Source: an uncultured Chlamydiae bacterium (lineage in GTDB: Bacteria > Chlamydiota > Chlamydiia > Chlamydiales > SM23-39). Taken from it: 5,230 nucleotides of DNA. Below are positions 1 to 5,230 of the stretch, one piece after another. A program made the position numbers and the translations under genes. The stretch lies in assembly GCA_903889795.1 (NCBI GenBank), contig CAISYW010000191.1, forward strand, positions 1-5,230, in the 5' to 3' direction. The notes under the pieces were generated by a model. The model did no database searches and was not told the DNA's origin. It saw nothing but the letters and a program-made list of their open reading frames with translations. The stretch's first letter is position 1. The number at the start of each line of letters is the position of its first letter.

Positions 1-1468
1 GCCGATGAGCGTACTTGGTTGGCCGAATCAGACCGCCGATCTGAAAAAATTTTACCCCACATCGACCTTAGTCACCGGCCACGACATCATCTTTTTCTGG
101 GTCGCCCGAATGATCCTCATGGGCGAATATTTTATGAAAGACGTGCCTTTTCATGAGACATTTTTACACGGCCTGATTTATGGAAAGTCCTATTGGCGGC
201 GATCTGACGACGGTTCGATTGCCTATGTGAAGCCGGAAGAAAAAAAACGCTATGATCTTGGTGAAGCGCTTCCATCCGACGTCGATTCGAAATGGGAAAA
301 GATGTCCAAATCGAAGGGCAACGTCATCGACCCCCTGGAGATCATCGATGAGTATGGAACCGACGCAATGCGAATGGCTCTTTGCTCCAGCGTGACGCAA
401 GCGAGACAAATCGATCTCGATCGCCGGCGCTTTGAAGAATTTAAAAACTTTGCCAACAAAATGTGGAATGGCGCGCGTTTTGTCTTACTCAATTTGGAAG
501 CAAATAATAATCTGCCCGCCTTGAGTGCGGATGCTCTCAGCCTTGATCTGGATTATTCTCTTCTCTCTTTGGAAGATTGGTGGATACTATCGGTTCTCAA
601 TCGAACCGTCGCCGAGCTCAATCGCAATTTTTCCGAATACACGTTTGACCGCGCTGCAATGCGAGGCTATGAATTTTACTGGAATGATTTCTGCGCCCTT
701 TACGTGGAAATCGCCAAACCGGTTTTATTTGGCAAAAAAGGCACTCCTCAGCTCAGGGAAAACAAACAAAAATTGCTCGCGATCATTCTATGTGCGGCGA
801 TTCGTTTGCTCCACCCTATCGCCCCATTTATTACGGAAGAGATCTTTTCACTATTGAAGCAATCCTTCCCGAATCTGAAACTGCCTAAAAAAAGCGATCC
901 CTACACCCACGATCTGATTGCCGCTCTGATCTCTCCGTCCTGCATTGTCGCTCCTTATCCGGCTCTTCTCGACGAATCACACATCTCCCCCCATGTTGAA
1001 TCGATTTTTCAACAAATGCTTCAACTGGTCTACGCCGTGCGAAATATCCGTGCAGAGATGCAATTGGCCCCGTCAGAAAAAACGGATCTCTATATCTACG
1101 GCTCTCCTGAAGAGAGCGATTGGCGAATCGCTATCGAACACCAGGAAATGCTCCTCGCGCTGACACCGACCAATCGGATCTATTTCGTCAAAAATGAAAC
1201 CGATCTCCCTTCGTTTGGCGCTAGCGCACTCGTCGGCCATCTGAAGATGTTGGTGCCCATTCCCGATTCATTTAAAGCCAAGGAAAAAGAGCGCCTCAAT
1301 AAAGAGCGAGAGAAGTTAGAAAAACAGCGCGACACCACTAAAATCAAACTCTCCAATCCCGACTTTAAAGCGAAAGCTCCCGCCGAAATCGTTCGCAATC
1401 TCGAACAAGCTCTCGAGCAAGCTGAAAAACAGCTCGCTGCGATTGCCGAAAAGCTCAACTTGCAATGA
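1..1468 (+). CDS. valS: Valyl-tRNA synthetase, C-terminal part (5' end outside the window)
   Basis: This is the C-terminal half of the cytoplasmic class I enzyme that charges tRNA-Val. The reading frame is already open at the left edge, and the first ATG at position 5 is an internal methionine, not the start. Numbered from that ATG, the fragment shows the catalytic-core stretch LVTGHDIIFFWVARM (residues 22-36), the signature KMSKSKGNVIDP at 99-110 (DNA 299-334), the helical anticodon-binding domain at roughly 190-350, and a lysine/glutamate-rich coiled-coil tail at about 420-487 typical of bacterial ValRS. Some 35 residues (about 60-97, SYWRRSDDG onward) lie between FLHGLIYGK and KMSKS, where many bacterial ValRS have only a short linker; I recall chlamydial ValRS having the same kind of insert. 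The full enzyme is usually about 880-950 residues, so roughly half is present. The stop is TGA at 1466-1468. An inverted-repeat element begins five bases later. Confidence 0.97.
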   Translation, partial: PMSVLGWPNQTADLKKFYPTSTLVTGHDIIFFWVARMILMGEYFMKDVPFHETFLHGLIYGKSYWRRSDDGSIAYVKPEEKKRYDLGEALPSDVDSKWEKMSKSKGNVIDPLEIIDEYGTDAMRMALCSSVTQARQIDLDRRRFEEFKNFANKMWNGARFVLLNLEANNNLPALSADALSLDLDYSLLSLEDWWILSVLNRTVAELNRNFSEYTFDRAAMRGYEFYWNDFCALYVEIAKPVLFGKKGTPQLRENKQKLLAIILCAAIRLLHPIAPFITEEIFSLLKQSFPNLKLPKKSDPYTHDLIAALISPSCIVAPYPALLDESHISPHVESIFQQMLQLVYAVRNIRAEMQLAPSEKTDLYIYGSPEESDWRIAIEHQEMLLALTPTNRIYFVKNETDLPSFGASALVGHLKMLVPIPDSFKAKEKERLNKEREKLEKQRDTTKIKLSNPDFKAKAPAEIVRNLEQALEQAEKQLAAIAEKLNLQ

Positions 1469-1473
1469 AAACC

Positions 1474-1502
1474 CCGCCCTTAAGGCCTTGAAGTTACCCA
1501 CA
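1474..1502 (+). repeat. Left terminal inverted repeat of the 279-bp element
   Basis: The core CTTGAAGTTACCCACA (1487-1502) is perfectly complementary to 1724-1739. Two mismatches (1485-1486 against 1740-1741) separate it from a second matching block around CCCTTAAG (1477-1484 against 1742-1749). One more mismatch at 1476/1750 precedes the last two matching bases. The repeat starts only five bases after the valS stop codon. Confidence 0.85.
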
Positions 1503-1510
1503 TCTTTCAT

Positions 1511-1532
1511 AGAAACCTGAATTTCTTTTTTT
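1511..1532 (+). terminator. Weak candidate rho-independent terminator after valS
   Basis: A 5-bp stem, AGAAA (1511-1515) with TTTCT (1522-1526) and a 6-nt loop, is followed by T1527-1532. The stem contains only one G-C pair, so on its own it is weak. It lies 43 bases after the valS stop and inside the inverted-repeat element, so the larger fold of that element may do the terminating instead. Confidence 0.2.
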
Positions 1533-1723
1533 AAACAAGATAACACCTTCGAAACGAAGGCTAATGATATGCATGGTGCAGGGGGCCCTGCAACCCAATA
1601 TATTTTTTATTTTTCTGGGGTTCGGGTGCTTCCCCGACATGCATATCCTTAGCTGCGCTTTGCAGCGTTATCTTTAGCCATGTTTCATGGCGTAATCCTG
1701 TCCTTTGTTTTAAATAGAGGACT

Positions 1724-1752
1724 TGTGGGTAACTTCAAGCACTTAAGGGGGG
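1724..1752 (-). repeat. Right terminal inverted repeat of the 279-bp element
   Basis: This is the reverse-complement partner of 1474-1502, reading TGTGGGTAACTTCAAG (1724-1739) and then CACTTAAG and a run of six G (1747-1752). Symmetry is lost beyond 1752 (one chance match at 1754), which defines the outer boundary. Confidence 0.85.
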
Positions 1753-1888
1753 TGGTCTTCCGTAGAGGATGAACGCCGACAAATTTACTTCTTTAAAACA
1801 ATTTGATTCGCCGGTTGGCTAATATGCAATTACCGTGAGCGGTCCGATGGGAATTCGGAATCTCAGAGAAATTGGCGATCTCGATCTG
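1753..1888. other. Intergenic stretch without a recognised gene
   Basis: I see no convincing gene here. One forward frame from ATG 1769 to TAA 1910-1912 is open except for a TAA at 1820-1822 that splits it into 17 and 29 codons. The conceptual product resembles nothing I recognise. It could be the eroded remnant of a gene whose end was duplicated in the adjacent palindrome, but the case is weak. Confidence 0.3.
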
Positions 1889-2047
1889 ACTGCTATCGGC
1901 CTGAAGCTTTAATTTTTGAGGGCAAGATTTTGCGTTCCAATATTTCGCTCGATCTCGCTAACTTGCTGCAAGTTGACTTCGATCTCCGCAATACATTGGA
2001 ACGCAAAATCTTGCCCTCAAAAATCAAAGCTTCAGGCCGATAGCAGT
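1889..2047. repeat. Long near-perfect palindrome: 53-nt arms, 53-nt spacer
   Basis: The left arm 1889-1941 and right arm 1995-2047 are reverse complements at 52 of 53 positions; the one difference is A1911 against C2025. The spacer 1942-1994 itself holds a perfect 6-bp hairpin, AACTTG (1960-1965) with CAAGTT (1969-1974). Such near identity suggests a recent inverted duplication or selection for pairing. As transcribed from either strand it would form a very strong hairpin, so it could stop transcripts of the minus-strand operon that end just to its right. It has no U-tract next to the stem, so it is not a textbook terminator. The sequence is unrelated to the 279-bp element. Confidence 0.85.
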
Positions 2048-2073
2048 ATAACACGTTAGCTCTAGCAGGATCA

Positions 2074-2337
2074 TTAACGATGAGGACAAAAACAGCCACC
2101 TTCTAAAAAACCGTTAAACGGATTTTGTTGACAAAATGCAGGAGCACAAGGACTTGGATGATTGATACGATATTTAACCAGAAAACTGTTTACAGTACCG
2201 CGAAAAAAATAAATCGTGGATGCCAGAATCAACACTCCTAAAACAGTGTTGGTAATGGCTTTATGGCGAGCAACTAATTGGTTGCTTCTTAAAAGGATTA
2301 AAGAAGATCTACTAACAACATCATGTACGAATATCAT
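2074..2337 (-). CDS. Small single-span membrane protein with cysteine-containing C-terminal tail
   Basis: This is an 87-residue protein of unrecognised family. An ATG two codons upstream (2343-2341) abuts the AGGAG ribosome binding site, so I chose the second ATG (2337-2335), which has six bases of spacing. The N-terminal 26 residues carry several Arg/Lys (R10, R17, R24, K26). A hydrophobic segment at about 28-45 (ITNTVLGVLILASTIYFF) follows, then R46 and a polar tail with four cysteines, C64, C69, C82 and C84, as C-x4-C and C-x-C. The positive N-terminus predicts N-in/C-out topology, placing the cysteines outside the cytoplasm, where they could form disulfides or bind metal; this is inference. 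The gene lies 85 bases downstream of the 636-residue gene in the same orientation and is probably co-transcribed with it. Clear ribosome binding, AT-rich composition like its neighbour and a sensible topology argue that it is real. The TAA stop at 2076-2074 is followed by the long palindrome. Confidence 0.65.
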   Translation of the reverse strand: MIFVHDVVSRSSLILLRSNQLVARHKAITNTVLGVLILASTIYFFRGTVNSFLVKYRINHPSPCAPAFCQQNPFNGFLEGGCFCPHR

Positions 2338-2343
2338 ATACAT

Positions 2344-2348
2344 CTCCT
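2344..2348 (-). promoter_or_regulatory. Ribosome binding site deciding the start of the small membrane protein
   Basis: On the minus strand the sequence reads AGGAG-ATGTAT-ATG. The AGGAG touches the upstream ATG and is six bases from the second ATG, so the second is the better start. Confidence 0.65.
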
Positions 2349-2422
2349 AAAAAATGTTTAACAAATAAAAACACAAGTTTCACACTAAACAATTATTAGA
2401 CCGTCGAATAACAAAAACTTCA
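2349..2422. other. AT-rich spacer between the two minus-strand genes
   Basis: The spacer has no strong hairpin and no clear promoter; only loose AT-rich hexamers are visible. That supports read-through from the 636-residue gene into the small gene, although a weak internal promoter cannot be excluded. Confidence 0.4.
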
Positions 2423-4333
2423 TCATTTTATAGGAATCGGCAACATATTGCATCCTTGTAGGGCTTCGCGTAAAGGTGAGAAAGTTGCATTCAAAAGCGG
2501 AGCTGAGCAAAGGGCTATTTCTAAATATCTGTTTTCCAAATAACTCAGGACAGTACGGAGATTCAATCCTGCAAGATTTGCGCGATTTATGGGCTGATGA
2601 AGACTATCCGGTAAAAGAACAAAACAGGTCGGTGCAAGCGATTCTCTTCGATTTTTTAAAATTTGAACTTCTTCAGGTGCTGTTTTTTCAACAATCATTT
2701 GAATACTTTCTAATCTAGATTGTTCATTGCGACAAGCAGTCTCCAATGATTGAGTGGGTGGACTATCAATTAACGCTTTTAAAAGTAAACCCGTTCCGGC
2801 AAAGGCCACCAATAGCGCCAAAGGTCCGCTAAAAGTCATTCCTACTAGAAAGGCAGCATAATCTATATAAAATGCTGTTTTAATCGGGGAGACCGAACTA
2901 TGTAAAGTGTCAGCTAGAGAGAAAGCATTATCAACTAATAGTTGTAGAATAGTTTTAAAGGTAGTTTCATCGTGAATTCCCATATCATGAATGATTTTAG
3001 CGATGACTAAATCGTCATTAATTGATGTACAGTGTTCATCAAATTTCTTTTTCCATTCAGAAATTGTCTGACAGGATTTTTTGTCTATAAAATCAAGCGT
3101 CGCTTCAGGAAATAACTTTTCAACAAGTCCATTTGGCAACAACGTATTCAACTTATTTCGAGCTCTCAACATCATATCATATTGGAATGGAATAAAAAGA
3201 GAAGGACGAAGCATGTATTCCAGAAAAGCTGAAACAGAGTCAAAAGAACAGGTTCCCCAAGATTGGCTATCATGAAGTTCTCTGGTTGTTGGATTACCGA
3301 GCTGCTTTTGAATTATCTGATGAACAGGATTCATACTGATCACTGAAGGTTTTGTCTTGAAACGTATCAGATTCATCAGAAATTTTTGATCAGACACAAC
3401 TTCTTTTGTGAGACCAGTAAAAAGTGAGGTTCGACTCTGAGAAGATCCTATTAGATCAAAAACTGTTTGTCCGAATTCATTTCCAAGCCCAGTATTGAAG
3501 ATAGAAAAATGATACTCCTTTTCACGAACTCGCTGAACTTCATAAAGTACGGCATGCCCTTGACATCCTCCAGGAATAATCATACTTTGGCCCAATTTAA
3601 GGTTATCAATCGCAATTTCAAACTCGTAAGCCAAATCAGCAATTTTCATTTCGATAAAATCGTCAGGTTGGTTCTCAAGAGCAAGGCAATATAAATTGTA
3701 CATCCTACCATGCATTTCGGCACCAGTCTGAAGCAATGGAATAGCTTTTTCAATTTCCAAGCGCTGGTCTGCAGTTAGCAAATGACCAGAAGAAGAAAGG
3801 AATATTTCCAAATCTTGCTTGAGGGTTAGAAATGAAACCATTTGAACAGAACCAAAGCGATCAGCTGAAACAAAATGACCTTCAAAAAAACCAACGTTTT
3901 TTAATGTGCGGAAAGCGGCATCTTTTATCTTTTGGTGAGGATTGTCTAAGAATGTATTTTTTATATATTCATTAACTTTATTTAGAATTTGCGCAGAAAT
4001 TTTTCCTTCGATTTTTTTTTGCTCTTGGATCGCAAAAAATTTAATATGATCAACTTTTAAAATGACTGATAATAAATCTTTTTTACTATCCGGATTAGAG
4101 GATCTATCGCGGAATTTTTCCAAAACATTCAGAAGATTTTGTGTGGTTTCCACACGACATTTTAGACTTTTTTCCTCTAGCAAATATTCATTCAATTTAT
4201 CCAAGACATTTTTCGAGACCTGAGCAACAGTTAAATCGATCTCGCCAATTTTGATCTTCTCGCCACCATTCCAAGACGTAACTGCTTCACGGATATCTGA
4301 AGCCAGATCGTTTAATTCGGATCGAATTTTCAT
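2423..4333 (-). CDS. 636-residue hypothetical protein; candidate clan CE-like cysteine peptidase with hydrophobic hairpin
   Basis: I do not recognise an assigned family. Residues 1-200 are charged, helical and rich in Leu/Lys/Glu. A central region carries PGGCQGHAVLYEV (254-266) and, one predicted strand later, FSIFNTGLG (276-284). Further on is DSQSWGTCSFDSVSAFLEYML (355-375). The order H260, N280, Q357, C362, with Gln five residues before Cys, matches the arrangement of clan CE peptidases (Ulp1, adenain, YopJ, Legionella RavZ), where His and Asp/Asn precede the oxyanion Gln and nucleophile Cys. This is motif reasoning, not homology. A hydrophobic stretch at 488-521 (AFYIDYAAFLVGMTFSGPLALLVAFAGTGLLLKALI) could be a membrane hairpin. 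A helical, Glu/Arg-containing tail follows. There is no N-terminal signal peptide, so export would have to be by a leaderless route such as type III secretion. The start has AAGGGA seven bases upstream, and a promoter is visible. The gene is markedly AT-richer than valS, suggesting transfer or relaxed codon use. Gene reality is secure; the enzymatic call is tentative. Confidence 0.9.
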   Translation of the reverse strand: MKIRSELNDLASDIREAVTSWNGGEKIKIGEIDLTVAQVSKNVLDKLNEYLLEEKSLKCRVETTQNLLNVLEKFRDRSSNPDSKKDLLSVILKVDHIKFFAIQEQKKIEGKISAQILNKVNEYIKNTFLDNPHQKIKDAAFRTLKNVGFFEGHFVSADRFGSVQMVSFLTLKQDLEIFLSSSGHLLTADQRLEIEKAIPLLQTGAEMHGRMYNLYCLALENQPDDFIEMKIADLAYEFEIAIDNLKLGQSMIIPGGCQGHAVLYEVQRVREKEYHFSIFNTGLGNEFGQTVFDLIGSSQSRTSLFTGLTKEVVSDQKFLMNLIRFKTKPSVISMNPVHQIIQKQLGNPTTRELHDSQSWGTCSFDSVSAFLEYMLRPSLFIPFQYDMMLRARNKLNTLLPNGLVEKLFPEATLDFIDKKSCQTISEWKKKFDEHCTSINDDLVIAKIIHDMGIHDETTFKTILQLLVDNAFSLADTLHSSVSPIKTAFYIDYAAFLVGMTFSGPLALLVAFAGTGLLLKALIDSPPTQSLETACRNEQSRLESIQMIVEKTAPEEVQILKNRRESLAPTCFVLLPDSLHQPINRANLAGLNLRTVLSYLENRYLEIALCSAPLLNATFSPLREALQGCNMLPIPIK

Positions 4334-4340
4334 TTAATTT

Positions 4341-4346
4341 TCCCTT
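4341..4346 (-). promoter_or_regulatory. Ribosome binding site of the 636-residue gene
   Basis: AAGGGA on the minus strand lies seven bases before the ATG at 4333-4331. This supports that start, and there is no in-frame alternative with a better site. Confidence 0.65.
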
Positions 4347-4403
4347 AAAAAATTTTAAATGTTAATTTTTAAAACAGAAACAGATAATAATCAAGGTAAA
4401 TAA

Positions 4404-4431
4404 ATTATATTATCCCATCTCTGATTGCAAA
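4404..4431 (-). promoter_or_regulatory. Sigma-70-type promoter for the minus-strand operon
   Basis: On the minus strand, TATAAT (4409-4404) is a perfect -10 hexamer. TTTGCA (4431-4426) lies 16 bases upstream as a -35 matching four of six consensus bases; TTGCAA with 15 bases of spacing is an alternative. The predicted start of transcription would leave an AT-rich leader of about 60 bases before the ATG. Its -35 lies at the left edge of the rhs remnant. Confidence 0.5.
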
Positions 4432-4439
4432 TTTCTCTA

Positions 4440-4673
4440 AAATTCGAAAAACTATGCGCAGAAGTGGCGAGCTATCGCTATTCAGTATTCGGAGAGGAGA
4501 CAATCTTCGATGCCGATAGGATCGTGCAGGTGACTTCCCGAGTAAATAATCCCTGGCAATATGCCGGAAATCGCGTTGATTCCAAAACGAGTCTGGTTCA
4601 TTTCGATCCGATCTACGTCATAGCGAGTTTCTCATTGCCTCCTTGGAGATTTGCGACATATCCACTTTGGTAG
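4440..4673 (+). pseudogene. Remnant of an RHS/YD-repeat protein core
   Basis: The forward frame contains VASYRYSVFGEETIFDAD (about 4464-4517) and NNPWQYAGNRVDSKTSLVHF (4545-4604). These fit the conserved RHS core, where a YRY-FGE segment is followed by NPW-[RQ]-[FY]-x-G-x-R-x-D-x-x-T-x-LV-[YH]-[FY]. In an intact core the next residues would be GRRYYDP, but here the sequence becomes DPIYVIASFS and ends at TAG 4671-4673, so homology stops at about 4604. There is no credible start codon or ribosome binding site, and the 5' side runs straight into the promoter region of the divergent gene. I read it as a scrap of an upstream rhs copy whose front was replaced by the minus-strand cassette and whose end was rearranged. 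The rhs gene starting at 5022 lies in the same orientation. Confidence 0.65.
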
Positions 4674-4730
4674 AAGCCTATAGATCTCCGATGTCGATTC
4701 GCTCGGTCCAGAACTGGTGTATCCAGGCAA

Positions 4731-4903
4731 TTATTAACCAAGGCGGTAAACAGGTGTGACACAGAGCGCAGCGAGGCAAAGACAGATCGAAGCGCAGAGG
4801 TCCGAAGGAGGAGTCTATAGTAGAACTATAGACGACGATGAAGGATCGATATGTCGCAGCCGCAGCAAGCTATTTGTCACCTGTTTACCGCCCCGGTTAA
4901 TAA
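4731..4903. repeat. 173-bp inverted-repeat element with central hairpin, possibly a second MITE
   Basis: The terminal inverted repeats 4731-4756 (TTATTAACC, then GGCGGTAAACAGGTG) and 4878-4903 match at 24 of 26 positions; the only mismatches are A4740-A4741 against C4893-C4894. A perfect 8-bp hairpin lies near the centre. The interior has no credible gene: a forward frame across it gives a low-complexity Arg/Ser-rich product and ignores the palindromic structure. Pairing ends just outside 4731 and 4903, and I see no target-site duplication. Its termini are unrelated to those of the 279-bp element. It sits between the rhs remnant and the next rhs gene, so it may mark or have caused the rearrangement. 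Confidence 0.65.
4813..4833. repeat. Central hairpin of the 173-bp element
   Basis: GTCTATAG (4813-4820) and CTATAGAC (4826-4833) are perfect reverse complements around a 5-nt loop. The hairpin lies close to the midpoint of the surrounding terminal repeats. Confidence 0.75.
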
Positions 4904-4965
4904 GAGACGCCGTTCATCGGGAGGCTTTGAACTCCTCAACTGGTAATTTTATCTGATATTTTTGT

Positions 4966-4993
4966 TTGATTATTTTCGATCTAATCTTACTAT
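4966..4993 (+). promoter_or_regulatory. Candidate promoter of the rhs gene
   Basis: TTGATT (4966-4971), a 16-base AT-rich spacer and TACTAT (4988-4993) each match four of six bases of the sigma-70 consensus. They lie 28 bases before the rhs ATG in an AT-rich stretch between the inverted-repeat element and the gene. The match is modest. Confidence 0.35.
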
Positions 4994-5021
4994 TTAAGCC
5001 TTTTCAATTTATGGCGATTCA

Positions 5022-5230
5022 ATGAAACGGCTGATCTTTTTTTTCGCACTATTGGTTCACTCACTTGTTGCAGCCGAATGTTTTCGTTTCGGCCTCGATG
5101 ATATTGATTCTGACGCGATCGTTGCCGGAGCTGTCAATGCCTCTACCGGTGAGTATCTCGAAAGCGTTACAGACATGGTGGTCGCGGCGCCTGATCCTTT
5201 GATCATCCAGCGGCACTATTCCAGCGGAAA
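5022..5230 (+). CDS. RHS/YD-repeat family protein, N-terminal 69 codons (3' end outside the window)
   Basis: The visible protein begins with a Sec signal peptide (M1-KRLIFFFALLVHSLVAA), with likely cleavage before E19. The residue before C20 is Glu, so it is not a lipobox. After a short linker comes VNASTGEYLESVTDMVVAAPDPLIIQRHYSSG, the N-terminal hallmark of RHS/YD-repeat proteins (V-N-x-x-T-G-x-[YF] ... D-[LM]-V-[VI] ... PL-x-[IL]-x-R-x-Y-[SN]). RHS proteins build large shells that often enclose a C-terminal toxin; here the C-terminus lies beyond the window, so no cargo can be named. There is no clear Shine-Dalgarno sequence. A five-codon frame ATG-GCG-ATT-CAA-TGA (5011-5025) overlaps the start as ATGA and could couple translation. 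ATG 5022 is preferred because it gives a proper signal peptide. The upstream rhs remnant suggests a locus with repeated copies. Confidence 0.85.
   Translation, partial: MKRLIFFFALLVHSLVAAECFRFGLDDIDSDAIVAGAVNASTGEYLESVTDMVVAAPDPLIIQRHYSSG

Larger units (their letters stand above)
1474..1752. mobile_element. MITE-like noncoding inverted-repeat element (279 bp)
   Basis: A noncoding block is bounded by 29-nt terminal inverted repeats (1474-1502 and 1724-1752) that match at 26 of 29 positions. Inside lie nested inverted repeats: 1537-1544 pairs with 1667-1674 (8/8), and 1560-1575 pairs with 1638-1653 (15/16). Small hairpins sit at 1546-1560, 1578-1591, 1652-1666 and 1677-1691. The nested pairs would fold into a branched cruciform or RNA. 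It contains no reading frame of useful length. Size, terminal repeats and lack of coding capacity fit a miniature inverted-repeat transposable element. The palindrome CTTAAG occurs inside both ends and could be part of the repeat or an old target-site duplication; I cannot tell which. A large structured RNA or a downstream regulator of valS is the main alternative. I do not recognise a specific family. Confidence 0.6.

Noticed and set aside
164..492. Minus-strand frames opposite valS (80-81 codons)
   Set aside because: They are shadows of the strongly conserved valS coding strand, with no independent start signals.
1769..1912. Forward frame with ATG 1769 split by TAA 1820-1822 (17 plus 29 codons)
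   Set aside because: It is short, interrupted and unlike any protein I recognise, and its end runs into the palindrome arm. It is not enough for a gene or pseudogene call.
1893..2099. 68-residue minus-strand frame across the long palindrome
   Set aside because: It overlaps the end of the better-supported 87-residue gene and is made mostly of the two palindrome arms read through. It has no ribosome binding site.
2476..3694. Plus-strand frames opposite the 636-residue gene
   Set aside because: They are antisense shadows. The minus-strand frame is long and continuous and has a promoter and ribosome binding site.
4731..4903. CRISPR-like or attachment-site interpretation of the repeats
   Set aside because: There is only one inverted pair, with no direct repeats at regular spacing, and no integrase or cas gene is present in the window.
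4756..4956. 66-residue plus-strand frame inside the 173-bp inverted-repeat element
   Set aside because: It spans a terminal repeat and the central hairpin, has a low-complexity composition and has no convincing ribosome binding site. The palindromic structure explains the sequence better.
5076..5084. Lipoprotein signal at C20 of the rhs product
   Set aside because: The residue before the cysteine is Glu, which does not fit a lipobox, so ordinary signal peptidase I cleavage is more likely.

Overview
The window appears to come from a bacterium of the phylum Chlamydiae, most likely an environmental (Waddlia-, Criblamydia- or Parachlamydia-like) lineage. The evidence is a valyl-tRNA synthetase with a chlamydia-like insert before KMSKS, the N-terminus of an RHS/YD-repeat protein of the kind found in environmental chlamydiae, and AT-rich hypothetical genes with no obvious relatives elsewhere. 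This assignment rests on recalled sequence character, not on a search.

Layout. Positions 1-1468 (+) hold the C-terminal part of valS, a housekeeping gene cut by the window edge. Immediately after its stop lies a noncoding element (1474-1752) with 29-nt imperfect terminal inverted repeats and nested internal hairpins; it looks like a miniature inverted-repeat transposable element (MITE). After a short unassigned stretch comes a second, unrelated palindrome (1889-2047) with 53-nt arms differing at one base. Next are two minus-strand genes, visibly AT-richer than valS and probably one transcription unit reading right to left. The first is a 636-residue protein (4333-2423); the second is an 87-residue single-span membrane protein with a cysteine-containing tail (2337-2074). 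A plausible sigma-70-type promoter (4431-4404) and Shine-Dalgarno sites support both.

The right end is an rhs locus. A decayed fragment of an RHS core (about 4440-4673, +) is followed by a third inverted-repeat element (4731-4903) with a central hairpin. After a candidate promoter, the first 69 codons of an rhs gene with a signal peptide begin at 5022 and run off the window.

Reading of the whole. A conserved housekeeping gene borders an accessory zone made of repeat elements, a broken rhs copy, an rhs gene that is intact as far as it is visible, and a two-gene AT-rich cassette. The most interesting candidate is the 636-residue protein. It has an ordered set of residues (H260, N280, Q357, C362) that fits the His-Asp/Asn-Gln-Cys order of clan CE (Ulp1/adenain/YopJ-like) cysteine peptidases, followed by a hydrophobic hairpin. 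That would suit a secreted or membrane-inserted host-directed protein, but this is inference from motif order only.
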